A stretch of 64,000 bases of DNA from assembly GCF_038630985.1 (NCBI RefSeq), contig NZ_CP152049.1, positions 5,662,501 to 5,726,500 on the forward strand, written 5' to 3'. The notes beneath the pieces are model-generated. The model saw only the letters and a list, made by a program, of their open reading frames with translations. It was not told the DNA's origin and did not search any database. Every line of letters starts with the position of its first letter. Position 1 is the first letter of the stretch. The translations under genes and the position numbers were made by a program. Positions 18,001 through 26,559 of this stretch are shown piece by piece. The stretch comes from Paenibacillus sp. FSL H8-0548 (GTDB taxonomy: Bacteria; Bacillota; Bacilli; Paenibacillales; Paenibacillaceae).

Positions 18001-20629
18001 CCATACGAGCATCTAATTGATAAGGAAGCTGATTCGGATCATGTACAAGAAACGATAACTCAATTCTTTCGTCGCTTTGCGACACAATGGAGAACGTCGC
18101 GCCAGTCAGTGCCTTTTGTCCACTGACTCCATTTATTTTGTAATTCGCAAGATAACCGCCAGTTCCCAAGTTAAGTGTTGGTTTACTCCCGTTAAGCCTT
18201 ATACTTGTAATATTGGCCGTTGATTTAGCAATGACCAGCGAAACTTTGGAATTCTGCAACGTGACGGTTCCGTCTCCGTTATCCGTTAACGCAAGCGCTG
18301 TAGACCCCCAAATATCTTCAGGAGAAGCTGCACTAATTTCAAGTGCATTTATTCTTGCGCTCGAACCGCTTATCCCCATATTCAGTTGTCCGTCAAGCAA
18401 TTGTACGAAAAAGGTTTTACTGCTAAATGTTCCCAAAGCTGCGGAAAGGCTCTCTGTCTGACCTTCCGTCACGATATTCATCCCTGAAAGTCCGGCAGTC
18501 GCATCTCCTGCAATGGCTCTTACTTTATATAACCCATTAGGAAGATCCACTGTAAAGGAGTACGCATTGCCTACGCAGAAGTCTCGTCTTAGCGCATCGG
18601 TCGGTGCGCCGCGGTCGCGACCATCGAGCCCGTTCACGCTAGCCCATCCGTAGCCTATATCCGCATTATACAAGGATGAAGCGCTGCAACTAACCCCTGT
18701 ATACCCTGTTTCTATCTCGCCAGGTCCAAAATCAAACAGGTAGGAAGTTACTGATTCTCTGTTATTCACATCAACCGTATAGGTCTTTGTTGTACCATCC
18801 TGTGCTGTGACGAAAACCTCAATTACATTACTTCCAGGTTGCAGAGAAATCGGAGCAGATGCTTGGCCGCTATCCACCGGATCCCCTTGAATCGTAATTG
18901 TCGCATCTTCATTCTCTGTTGTTGGTGTAACCGTCAAGCTGACAGCACCATTGGCTGCATTGGCTGTATACTCTGTTGTGCTGCTTGCAAACGTCGGATT
19001 TAGTACACCGCCGCTTAAAGTCAAGTTAGACAAATTTGCATTGTCTGACTCTGCTCGGTTCACAGTTATTATATAGTCTTTCGGTGTACCGTCCTGGGCT
19101 GTTACATGAACGGCTATCCTATTGTCGCCAACTTGAAGTGGAATTGGAGCCGAGGTTGGGCTGCTCATCTCCACGTCATTAACCGTTGCCTTCGCAAAAA
19201 TATCCGATGTTTTTAGCGTAACAGTGACACTAGTAACCGTGTTGGCGACGCTTGTCGCATAGCTTGTCGTTTCACTGCTGAATGCTAGTGCACCATTGCT
19301 TAGCGTCAATTCCGATAAAGTAGCGTCATCGCTTAATGTATCCGTTTGGCTTACCAATAATGTGTAGGTGCTGCTAATCTCCGGAAACGCCTTGGAGGCT
19401 ACTTTAACCTTTATTTCATTAATTCCCGACTCAAGGCCTGCTTGCGATGAAAGAACTCCGCTTGCAGCAGCTTCGTCATTTACGGTTATATCTGTATTAG
19501 CAGGGAAAGAGGAAGTAGCTGTAATTTGAGTAGAGGTTACAGAAGTCCCTACAACTGAGCTATACTGGAATTTATTCATCTCAAAGGATTCACTGAATGT
19601 TATATTTGTCGCAGACAAACCCAATAAGTAAGCGCTGTCAATTTTAAGCGCTTGGCTCGCATACACAGTTGGATCAGCCGCATTCGTTGCCCTGACATTC
19701 ACAGAGATAGGCGAACTGCCCCCTTGAACAGTCAATAACCCATTATTGGAGATTGTGATGCCAGAGCTTGAGTCCAACAGATTTTGATTGCTGGCATCAT
19801 ATAAGCTCCAAACTAAATTAGGATTTGAAACGGGCCTGCCTAAGATATCATTGGCTGCCGCAGTGAACTGTACGGTTTGGGTAGATTGCACATTGAGTGT
19901 TAATGGGCCCGATAATTCCAACTCGTAATTAGGAACATACACATTAACATTATCAACGTTCATCTCTATTCCGTTATATCCAGGCATAAATGAAAGCGAT
20001 CCCACTTTTGTTGCATTGACATTAGTAAAACCAAAAAAAGAGGGCGATGTATAGATCGTTGTTGAGCCATCCGAAATAGTAAAATTAAATCTTTTATTCT
20101 CCGGATCGAAAACAATTTTGAAATGATACCAGGTCGAGGTAGAGTAGCCGGACACTACGGTAGTTGCTGTACCACCGTCATAGACTCTCATCGTGCCTCC
20201 AACAATATCCATGCGAAAAGTCAAATTGCCAGAGTTTAAACTTGATGAATCATAATAAAACAAACGACCCGTAGAGGAAGATGAAGGAATGTTAAGATCA
20301 AATTCTGAAACGAATAGCGTACTTTGAGCAGCGGCAAAGGGTTTGCCAAAATATGCACCTGTCGATGCATGAGTGTTACTGATCGACGCATAGGTATTGT
20401 CTGTCCCACTTTCTTCGCGAGCCATTACGTTTAATGTGCTTGTAGGTGAAACTGACCTCCAGTAGTCCGAGCTGCTTGTTGGAATTACAGAGTCTGGTGA
20501 AAATTGTTCGAAGTCGTCTTGAACGAGTGTTGTAATTGGCGCCGCCTGGATTTGCAAATCCTTTGTCCATAAAACAATCAAAAAAATAAATGAAAATAAT
20601 AATAAAATCATTTTACCTTTTCTTAACAT
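15032..20629 (-). CDS. Giant SLH-anchored rhamnogalacturonan-lyase-like (PL4-type) multidomain surface protein
   Basis: The 1865-residue protein starts at ATG 20629 after AAGGCGG. In order: signal peptide (1-30); concanavalin-like lectin domain (about 33-235); Ig-like stretch (about 240-330); three cadherin-like beta-sandwich repeats (about 333-428, 433-525, 528-623); and a carbohydrate-binding-like domain starting YLFDFGPGEIETGYTG (about 630-766). A PL4-type catalytic module (about 778-1390) follows, with DNGDGTVTLQNSKVSL, LLWHEITAHYG, VYGPFYLYLNEG and the following fibronectin-like and jelly-roll domains (LLWQIGTPDRSAAEF). Then come a Big_2 domain, a linker domain ending YHFSKYAVLEF, and three SLH repeats (about 1684-1865, with TRAE/TREE/SRAE motifs). 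It should cleave the rhamnogalacturonan-I backbone at the cell surface, feeding the importer encoded upstream and the GH105 enzymes. Lyase activity is inferred from architecture. Confidence 0.88.
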   Translation of the reverse strand: MLRKGKMILLLFSFIFLIVLWTKDLQIQAAPITTLVQDDFEQFSPDSVIPTSSSDYWRSVSPTSTLNVMAREESGTDNTYASISNTHASTGAYFGKPFAAAQSTLFVSEFDLNIPSSSSTGRLFYYDSSSLNSGNLTFRMDIVGGTMRVYDGGTATTVVSGYSTSTWYHFKIVFDPENKRFNFTISDGSTTIYTSPSFFGFTNVNATKVGSLSFMPGYNGIEMNVDNVNVYVPNYELELSGPLTLNVQSTQTVQFTAAANDILGRPVSNPNLVWSLYDASNQNLLDSSSGITISNNGLLTVQGGSSPISVNVRATNAADPTVYASQALKIDSAYLLGLSATNITFSESFEMNKFQYSSVVGTSVTSTQITATSSFPANTDITVNDEAAASGVLSSQAGLESGINEIKVKVASKAFPEISSTYTLLVSQTDTLSDDATLSELTLSNGALAFSSETTSYATSVANTVTSVTVTLKTSDIFAKATVNDVEMSSPTSAPIPLQVGDNRIAVHVTAQDGTPKDYIITVNRAESDNANLSNLTLSGGVLNPTFASSTTEYTANAANGAVSLTVTPTTENEDATITIQGDPVDSGQASAPISLQPGSNVIEVFVTAQDGTTKTYTVDVNNRESVTSYLFDFGPGEIETGYTGVSCSASSLYNADIGYGWASVNGLDGRDRGAPTDALRRDFCVGNAYSFTVDLPNGLYKVRAIAGDATAGLSGMNIVTEGQTESLSAALGTFSSKTFFVQLLDGQLNMGISGSSARINALEISAASPEDIWGSTALALTDNGDGTVTLQNSKVSLVIAKSTANITSIRLNGSKPTLNLGTGGYLANYKINGVSGQKALTGATFSIVSQSDERIELSFLVHDPNQLPYQLDARMVLEADSPGLYYYSIYKYTSDMPAGLNLEQLRYSFSPPDSVFKDYAIDDLRKGTFDTTSDLTSGPVLQDATNLLADGSVYTKYQQISSLEGDNHVFGVYGDKIGMSIIQASKEYYVGGPTKQELTTHQTGAGPRLLWHEITAHYGNTNLNPPVGWEKVYGPFYLYLNEGDSTDAMWDDAKARAEEEISKWPYAWVADPLYAANSRGNATGKLTIADGSSANNAWVILAAGDKDWQLQNEDYVYYARAASDGSFSIPAVRPGEYTLYAFVDGVFDEFRKDHVVIHSNVTTDLGGLSWVPKMNGELLWQIGTPDRSAAEFFVTPNAYASSIPNLDKYRQFGTWLEYPLEFPNGVDFKVGVDDPSEKWNFFQPVSKTPGDPAMLKVPKDSSPAIWKIRFDSDGYQSGLGTGTMTFGLAGSVYGSLLVKLNGVEIGRWESPGNGESAFGEGPENDASLYRQGAARGIYYQVQAQFDAGLIHQGENIVELSLPTPDGNASWNNVFTSIMYDAIRLEVDVATDEPQLSALELDSTSYNLSLGGTHQTVVTAIYEDNTRKDVTSQVNFSSNNTNIATVSAQGLVTAVGTGTVKLTTSYGGISVEVTVSVAPSSVTSPGPVAGNTDSFEDKKIIDEESLKSINDKVSILLGEKEKELLIPAQAIETLGAKPIVVTKGSISVKIPSSILRTLKSMLPVNETSDAKLVLKIDQVGEAASSALVEAAAAKSSAAIKAVSDIYDLRLVGVTKDGKEVKLERFETPITLTFKVEANTDTKLAGVYYIDDQGRLEYVGGTWVNGELSADIYHFSKYAVLEFNKTFADVAATHWAAETVRELAAKHIINGVSDKLFAPEKPVTRAEFTAMLVRALGITASHEASPFHDVAAEAWYAEIIGDAYQVGLISGRDNVIFDPDGWITREEVAVMIVRAYEWKSDKQLDISGSLSTRFKDAEKISQWAEAGVKAAVSQKLLQGRSEQEFIPQGIASRAESAQVILNLLKN

Positions 20630-20660
20630 GTTTTTAGCCGCCTTTCCTATTATCTAAATT

Positions 20661-20694
20661 AGATATCCCCATGAACTTATTCATGAGGATATCT
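20661..20694 (-). terminator. Intercistronic hairpin between binding protein and lyase genes
   Basis: Arms AGATATCCCCATGAA (20661-20675) and TTCATGAGGATATCT (20680-20694) pair at 14 of 15 positions. On the minus strand the hairpin follows the solute-binding protein gene and precedes the lyase gene. The following TAATTTAG is a weak T-tract, so read-through at reduced level is plausible. Confidence 0.6.
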
Positions 20695-20764
20695 CGATTT
20701 CGTTTACTTACGGAAAGAATTTAATTGATCTACATTCGGAATACGGATTTTTGCTGCGATTCGC

Positions 20765-22405
20765 TTATCTGTATTGGCCTGCGTCAATCGCTTTTTGCTT
20801 TTCGTCGAGAATTTCCTGGTACCCAGATTTCAAATACGTAACCTTGGCCGCTTGGTAGACCGAATCAAAATCGGCCTCCGATGCGGTCACAATCTTCACG
20901 TACAACTCCTGGAACATGGAATTTAGATCGGCTTTGTATTCGCCTACTGTGCCCAGCACAACCGAGAACAACGCATCCGGCGTACGGTATTCCGTATTCG
21001 ATTCATAATTCTTCAGCACCGTTTCCGCCAGCGACTCATAGCCCGGAGGCGCCCAGTTCTGCAGGTAGGACTTGCGCGTCACGGCCGGATCCGGATATTG
21101 CGCCATCTCCGTAACGAGCGCCCAGTAATCTTTGTTATTGTTGTTCGACAGCTTCGATTCTCCGGCGAAATCCGGCACCTTTGCGGCAATGCCGTCTGCG
21201 TCTAGATTGTAGTTCTGGCCCTCGACGCCATTCTGGAAGAAGAACAGGTTCTCCGGCTGGCTCAGCCACTCCAGATACATCCATACGGCAGTCCGCTCTT
21301 CTGGCGTGGACTCATAATTGATGCCCATGATGAAGCCGAACGGCCAGTAGGCACGGCCTTGCGGCTGGTTTCCTTGCGGCACGAGCGCTCCCGGAGGAAG
21401 AATATCGAAATGGGCATCCGGGTTGTTCGCCAGCGTTGCGGCGAAGACGTCGCTATTGCTGGCGAGGTAGAGAGCAAAAGTGCCCGTTTTGCCGGCAACG
21501 AATTCAGCTTTAGCTTTTTCGTCGTCGCTGCGCAAATAGAACTCCTTGTCGATCAGGCCATTATTGAATTGATAGTTCAGATTGCGCAAATATTTCTCAC
21601 TGGCTGCGGACGTCAGGTCGGCAACGCTCAAGTCGGAGTACAACGCGCGCTCCTTCTCATTGATCGGCCAATCGCGGAACGCATAGCTGTACGTATAGTT
21701 ATTCAGCAGCAGCTTCTCACCGGCTACGCCGAGTCCCGCTTCCTTCCACTTCGCCAGCATTTCGTTGTATTTCTCCAGCGATGTCAGATCCTCGACCTTC
21801 ATGCCAACCTTCTCTACCCAGTCCTTGCGGATGAGGGTCGTTTGGTTGTCGGCGACCGGACGGTCGGCGAAGAAGAACACCTTCTTGCCGTCCACACTGC
21901 CGTATTGCTCGATCGTCGAGCTTAAATTGCTCCAATATGACGGTGCATAGTTGGCGATCTCTTTATAATCGAGCTCCTGCATCACGTCTTCGCCATAATA
22001 GGTAAGCGCTTGCGGCATATCGTAATGGAAAATAATATCCGGCGCCTTGTGCGAAGCCAGCAACTGACCGTAATCAGTTACTTCGCTTGAACGCGTAATA
22101 GGTCTATATTTGACATCGATGTTGTATTTGTCGCCAAATTCCTTCTGAACCCAGCGCGTATAATAGTTGTCGGTGACGTTCCAGCCTTCGAATGCGCGCT
22201 CATATATCGGTATTTCCAGCGTTACGCGCTCCGGGAAGCCGCCGGAATAATCCGGATAAGCGGAAGCGTTTTCAGTAGGCGCGGCGCTGGCCCCGTTCGT
22301 AGCGGACGGCTTGTTGTTGCCGCCGTTATCTTTGGTACATGCGGACAATACACTTAATCCCATAATGACAGCTAGCACGGTAGAGAGCATTTTTTTTCTT
22401 ACCAA
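20765..22405 (-). CDS. Family 1 extracellular solute-binding lipoprotein (oligosaccharide)
   Basis: About 546 residues from TTG 22405, preceded by GGGGGA at good spacing; a longer ATG frame from 22432 is open but would put the ribosome site inside the gene. The signal peptide ends in LSAC followed by a Gly/Asn/Ser linker. The body contains FPERVTLEIPIYERAFEGW, LLASHKAPDIIFHYDMPQA and LIRKDWVEKVGMKVEDLTS. It is strongly similar along its whole length to the second binding protein at 24614-26242, but this copy is clearly more GC-rich. It is the third gene of the set permease-permease-binding protein and lies just upstream of the giant lyase gene, so its ligand is probably a rhamnogalacturonan oligosaccharide. 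Confidence 0.9.
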   Translation of the reverse strand: MVRKKMLSTVLAVIMGLSVLSACTKDNGGNNKPSATNGASAAPTENASAYPDYSGGFPERVTLEIPIYERAFEGWNVTDNYYTRWVQKEFGDKYNIDVKYRPITRSSEVTDYGQLLASHKAPDIIFHYDMPQALTYYGEDVMQELDYKEIANYAPSYWSNLSSTIEQYGSVDGKKVFFFADRPVADNQTTLIRKDWVEKVGMKVEDLTSLEKYNEMLAKWKEAGLGVAGEKLLLNNYTYSYAFRDWPINEKERALYSDLSVADLTSAASEKYLRNLNYQFNNGLIDKEFYLRSDDEKAKAEFVAGKTGTFALYLASNSDVFAATLANNPDAHFDILPPGALVPQGNQPQGRAYWPFGFIMGINYESTPEERTAVWMYLEWLSQPENLFFFQNGVEGQNYNLDADGIAAKVPDFAGESKLSNNNNKDYWALVTEMAQYPDPAVTRKSYLQNWAPPGYESLAETVLKNYESNTEYRTPDALFSVVLGTVGEYKADLNSMFQELYVKIVTASEADFDSVYQAAKVTYLKSGYQEILDEKQKAIDAGQYR

Positions 22406-22451
22406 GGTAATTCCCCCATTTCGAATTTTCACTTCTGAAGTATTGCTTTTG

Positions 22452-23351
22452 CTATCCTTTAACCGCGCCGATCATGGCGCCTTGAACAAAATATTTCTGA
22501 ATAAACGGAAAAATACACAGAATCGGCAGTGTGGCGAATACAACGACGGAAGCCTTCAACACCTCCGGATTGCTGATCTGCACTTGCGTAGCCTCCAGCT
22601 GAAAGCTTTCCGTCGCCTGAATAATCAGGTAATACAGCTTGAGCTGCAACGGCCGCATATCGACATTTTGTTTAATGTAGAACAACGCATCCTGATAAGC
22701 GTTCCAGCGACCAACTGCGTAGAACAGCGACAGCGTCGCGATAATCGGCTTCGATAACGGCAGCACGATGCTCCACAGAATTCGGAAGTGATCCGCGCCG
22801 TCAATCCGCGCTGACTCCTCCAGACTGTCTGGAATTGTGCTGGTAAGCGCCGTCTTCATTATCAGCAGATTGAATGCGCTGAAGGCCAGCGGGAGCACGA
22901 GCGACCACATCGTATCCAGCATTCCCAGACTGCTAATGAGCATGTAATCGGGAATAATACCGCCGTGGAAATACATCGTGAACAGGAATATAAATGTTAT
23001 TACCGAACGTCCTTTAAGCTGCTTGCGCGACAGCGGATACGCTGCGCAAATCGTCACGATCATGCCGATAATCGTGAACAGCACCGTCACAACAATGGAG
23101 ACGTAAAGCGAACGCATAATGCTGGCGTCGGCGAAAATTTTACCGTATGCCTCTACGGTGAAGCCTTTGGGCCACAAAATGATTTTATTGGCGATAACAT
23201 AGGCATCAGCGCTAAACGATTTGGCAACAACGTGAACAAACGGCAGTAAACAAGCGAGCGAGGTCATGATCAAGAAGAGGCCGATCAGCACGCCCCAAAT
23301 GTCAAATTGTTTTCTGCCCGATGCGCCTCCGGCGCGGGTGCTTTCTTTCAT
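22452..23351 (-). CDS. Carbohydrate ABC transporter permease, LplC/YtcP type
   Basis: The 299-residue protein starts at ATG 23351 after GGGAGGCG. It has six predicted membrane helices, the first near residues 19-41 (IGLFLIMTSLACLLPFVHV), and the CUT1 loop SLEESARIDGADHFRILWSI (about 178-197). It ends MIGAVKG. It starts 17 bp after the partner permease stop and is followed 46 bp later by the binding-protein gene. It forms the membrane channel of the second importer in the window; no ATPase gene is nearby. Confidence 0.9.
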   Translation of the reverse strand: MKESTRAGGASGRKQFDIWGVLIGLFLIMTSLACLLPFVHVVAKSFSADAYVIANKIILWPKGFTVEAYGKIFADASIMRSLYVSIVVTVLFTIIGMIVTICAAYPLSRKQLKGRSVITFIFLFTMYFHGGIIPDYMLISSLGMLDTMWSLVLPLAFSAFNLLIMKTALTSTIPDSLEESARIDGADHFRILWSIVLPLSKPIIATLSLFYAVGRWNAYQDALFYIKQNVDMRPLQLKLYYLIIQATESFQLEATQVQISNPEVLKASVVVFATLPILCIFPFIQKYFVQGAMIGAVKG

Positions 23352-23368
23352 GGCGTTTCGCCTCCCTT

Positions 23369-24343
23369 CTAGATCAATCCGTCCTCGCCAAGCTTCTTGG
23401 CGATGCGATCCGCAGCCAATACCAGAATCAGCCCGATCACGGCCTGGAACAGTCCCAGCGCCGTCGCTCTGCTGAAATTGCCGCTCTCGATGCCCCAGCG
23501 ATAAACCAATACCGGAATCGTCGTGGTAAATTCGGTTGTCGCTTTATTCATCAGGGCGAAGATTCGTTCGAATGAGCCTTCCATTATTTTTCCCAAATTC
23601 AAAATAAGCAGCGTAACAATCGTCACTCGAATGGACGGAATCGTCACATTCCATGCTTGCCTCCAGCGACCAGCTCCGTCTACGGTGGCCGCCTCGTACA
23701 TCTCCGGGTTAATACTGCTGATGGACGCCAAATAAATAATCGTGCCCCAGCCCATGCTTTGCCATACCCCAATCGCGAGGTAAGAGAACAGCCAATGATT
23801 GTCTTGCTGTAGGAACGGAATGCGTTCGCCGCCCAGCATGAAGATAATGTTGTTGACTACTCCGTTGCCTTCGCTTAGCAGCTGATAGGCAATCGCGCCG
23901 ATGATGACCCACGATAGAAAGTGCGGCAGGTACAGCACCGTCTGATTGACCCGCTTGAACCTTACGTTTTTGATTTCGTTCAGCAGGAGCGCCAGCACGA
24001 TCGGCAGCGAGAAGCTGAAGACCAGATCGAGTCCATTCAATAGAAGCGTGTTGCGAATGGCGCGTAGAAAGTCGTGCTTGCTGAAGAGATCCATGAATAC
24101 GTCGAAGCCGACCCATTCGCTTCCCCAGAAGCCCTTCGCGATTTTATAATTTTTGAAGGCCAATACGAGACCCGTCATCGGCGCGTATTTGAAAACCAGC
24201 ACGAAGGATAACGGTATTAAAAGCAAAACATAAAGCTGCCAGTCCCGCCTGAGGTAAAGACCCATTCCCCCTTTTTGTCTTTTGGTACGATTGTTCATTG
24301 CAGATTGTGTTTGTAATTCTGATGAAGCGTTTTCAAAGCTCAA
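23369..24343 (-). CDS. Carbohydrate ABC transporter permease, LplB/YteP type
   Basis: Translation most likely begins at TTG 24343, with a near-perfect AGGAGGTGA at 24349-24357. The frame extends open to an ATG at 24439, but the extra N-terminus is not typical. About 324 residues. Features are the helix WQLYVLLLIPLSFVLVFKYAP, then MTGLVLAFKNYKIAKGFWG, and the EAA-like loop YEAATVDGAGRWRQAWNVTI. It is first in the permease-permease-binding protein set and lies downstream of a terminator that separates it from the second binding-protein gene at 24614. It has the GC-rich codon use of its downstream partners. Confidence 0.88.
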   Translation of the reverse strand: MSFENASSELQTQSAMNNRTKRQKGGMGLYLRRDWQLYVLLLIPLSFVLVFKYAPMTGLVLAFKNYKIAKGFWGSEWVGFDVFMDLFSKHDFLRAIRNTLLLNGLDLVFSFSLPIVLALLLNEIKNVRFKRVNQTVLYLPHFLSWVIIGAIAYQLLSEGNGVVNNIIFMLGGERIPFLQQDNHWLFSYLAIGVWQSMGWGTIIYLASISSINPEMYEAATVDGAGRWRQAWNVTIPSIRVTIVTLLILNLGKIMEGSFERIFALMNKATTEFTTTIPVLVYRWGIESGNFSRATALGLFQAVIGLILVLAADRIAKKLGEDGLI

Positions 24344-24546
24344 GTACTTCACCTCCTCGCAGAATGATTTCCTCCCAAGTGATGCATACACTGTCATCAT
24401 CGGCGAGGTTGTGCCCATCATAACGCCACCGCTTCGCATTCGTAAATATTTTGATATTGATGATAAATGTCACTTTTGATTACTTCGTGTATTTATGCGG
24501 GATGAACCCCTCTCGCATAATCAAATATGATAATGAAAGCAAAAAT

Positions 24547-24590
24547 GGAACTATCTTTGGACGGCATATGTTCGCCGTAAAGACAGTTCC
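24547..24590 (-). terminator. Intrinsic terminator after second binding-protein gene
   Basis: A long imperfect hairpin: GGAACT...GACGGC (24547-24565) pairs with GCCGTAAAGACAGTTCC (24574-24590). On the minus strand it is followed by ATTTTTGC. It lies 24 bp after the stop of the 24614 gene. Confidence 0.7.
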
Positions 24591-24613
24591 AAATCAAAGC
24601 TTGTATATATTAG

Positions 24614-26242
24614 TTATCTTATATAGCCTGCACGAATCGCGGCTTCCTTTTCATTTAATACGTCTTGATATCCAGCATGAAGGTAGGTGTTTTTTGCAGC
24701 CTCGTATACCTTGTCGAATTCCTCTGGCGGTGCCGTAGCTATTTTCACATACAGTTCTTGAAATATGGCATCAAGATCAGCTTTATATTCATTGACCTTA
24801 TGCAACACAACCGAATAAAAGGCATCAGGCGTTCTGAACTCTGCATTTTTTTCGTATATACGCAACATCTCCTCCCCCAAGTACTCGTATCCAACAGGTG
24901 CGATACTTCGAATAAATCCTTGTCGGGTAGTTTCAGGATTCGAATACTCCGGTAATTCCGTTACCAGCGCCCAATAATCTTTGTTGTTATTGGAAGACAT
25001 CATTGACTCCCCATCAAAATTGGGATTGCTTACAGGAAGGCCGTCAGAATCAACTGTATAGTTCTCTCCTTCAACACCATTCTGAAGCAACAATAAGTTC
25101 TCAGGTTGGATCATCCACTCCAGATACATCCAAACAGCGATACGCTCTACATCAGAGGATTCAGCGTTAATTCCCATAACGAGTCCAAACGGCCAATAAG
25201 CCCGTGACTGTGGTTTATAGCCTTCCGGGGTTAAAGCTTGTGGATCTAATATTGCAAACTTTGCTTCAGGGTTATTCTGTAAAGTTGCTTTTATCACGTC
25301 GGTATTGCTCGTAAGGTGAAGACTAAAGGTTCCTGTCTTTCCAGCAACAAACTCGGCTTTTGTTTTGTTATCATCATCTCGAAGGATAAATTCCTTGTCA
25401 ATCAATCCGTTGTTGTACTGGTAATTTAAATTACGAAGATAACGTTCCGTTGCCGGGGTCGTTAGATCAGCTATTCCTATGTCAGAGTAGAGTGCATTTT
25501 CTGTTTCATGAATGGGCCAATCTCGGAACGAATAATTAAAAATATAATTGTTTTTTTTCAAACTTTCTGCGCCGACACCTAGTCCGGATTGCTTCCACTT
25601 TAGAAGCATTTCATTATAAGTCTCAAGCGAAGTCAGATCCTCCATCTTCATACCTACCTTTTCAACCCAATCTTTCCTAATAAGCGTTGCATGAATATCC
25701 GCTTCTGGACGTGCCGCAAAGAAAAACGCATTTCCCCCTTCCACTTCACCATACTCTTTAATAATAGCCCCCATTTCCTCCCAATAGGTTGGAGCATAGT
25801 GAGCAATTTCCTGCAGATCTAAATCTTGTATAACATGTTGACTGTAATAGGCCAGTGCTTGCGGCATATCATAATGATAAATAATGTCGGGAGCTTTATG
25901 CGAAGCAAGCAACTGATAATAATCCGTCACTTCACTGCTTCTATTAATTGACACAAACTTTATATTTATATTGTACTTATCGCCAAATTCTCTCTGAATC
26001 CAGCGTGTATAGAAGTTGTCTGTCGTATTCCATCCCTCTGAAGCACGTTCGTAAACAGGGATTTCTAACGTGAATTTTTCAAGGAATCCCTTCGAATAAT
26101 CTTTATAAAAGCCTTCTTGGCTTTCGATGCGGTTACGGCTATCCGTATCCACAGTATCGTTCTGATCTCTACACCCCGTTAATATAAGGAGCATCATTTC
26201 TAAACCTATTACAAACAAAATCGTTATCTTTTTTACTCGCAT
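24614..26242 (-). CDS. Second family 1 extracellular solute-binding lipoprotein (paralogue, without own permeases)
   Basis: The 542-residue protein starts at ATG 26242. The lipobox is LTGC after a short signal peptide. It shares long near-identical stretches with the 20765 protein, such as SSEVTDY.QLLASHKAPDI, KAEFVAGKTGTF and NNNKDYWALVTE; by eye well over half of all positions match. Its codons are markedly AT-richer than those of its paralogue. It ends in its own terminator and sits directly upstream of the permease genes at 24343-22452. It may provide a second specificity for the same channel. A cre-like sequence lies about 100 bp upstream (26345-26358). Confidence 0.88.
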   Translation of the reverse strand: MRVKKITILFVIGLEMMLLILTGCRDQNDTVDTDSRNRIESQEGFYKDYSKGFLEKFTLEIPVYERASEGWNTTDNFYTRWIQREFGDKYNINIKFVSINRSSEVTDYYQLLASHKAPDIIYHYDMPQALAYYSQHVIQDLDLQEIAHYAPTYWEEMGAIIKEYGEVEGGNAFFFAARPEADIHATLIRKDWVEKVGMKMEDLTSLETYNEMLLKWKQSGLGVGAESLKKNNYIFNYSFRDWPIHETENALYSDIGIADLTTPATERYLRNLNYQYNNGLIDKEFILRDDDNKTKAEFVAGKTGTFSLHLTSNTDVIKATLQNNPEAKFAILDPQALTPEGYKPQSRAYWPFGLVMGINAESSDVERIAVWMYLEWMIQPENLLLLQNGVEGENYTVDSDGLPVSNPNFDGESMMSSNNNKDYWALVTELPEYSNPETTRQGFIRSIAPVGYEYLGEEMLRIYEKNAEFRTPDAFYSVVLHKVNEYKADLDAIFQELYVKIATAPPEEFDKVYEAAKNTYLHAGYQDVLNEKEAAIRAGYIR

Positions 26243-26344
26243 GATGTTTCCCCCTTTATTTCTAACACTAGCTTTCTGACAGTCCTGTCGAAATTTATCT
26301 CACCATTAAGTGTATACAAAGTCAGCGAAAATCGTCAATATTTT

Positions 26345-26358
26345 TGTAAGCGCTTGCC
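26345..26358. promoter_or_regulatory. Cre-like catabolite repression site candidate
   Basis: TGTAAGCGCTTGCC matches the consensus TGWAANCGNTNWCA at 12 of 14 positions. It lies upstream of the binding-protein gene starting at 26242, where CcpA control would make sense. It was found by eye and is not statistically tested. Confidence 0.35.
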
Positions 26359-26559
26359 GAAACGTGTAGCATTGTTACATGAAGTAAAAGGCACAGACCT
26401 TGTTATTTCAACAGGTTGCGCCTCACATCATATATTATCTCAAAATACGGTAATTTTTTGCGACATACTTAAATTCCCATCCACTGCTTCTCCTGATATT
26501 CGTACCTACATAGATCATCTGATCTCACCTCTCGTAGCTCGGAATGATTCAGCGCTATG

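Noticed and set aside
24320..24333. Cre-like TGAAGCGTTTTCA in front of the 23369 permease
   Set aside because: It lacks one base of the consensus and lies within the coding region if the TTG start at 24343 is right.
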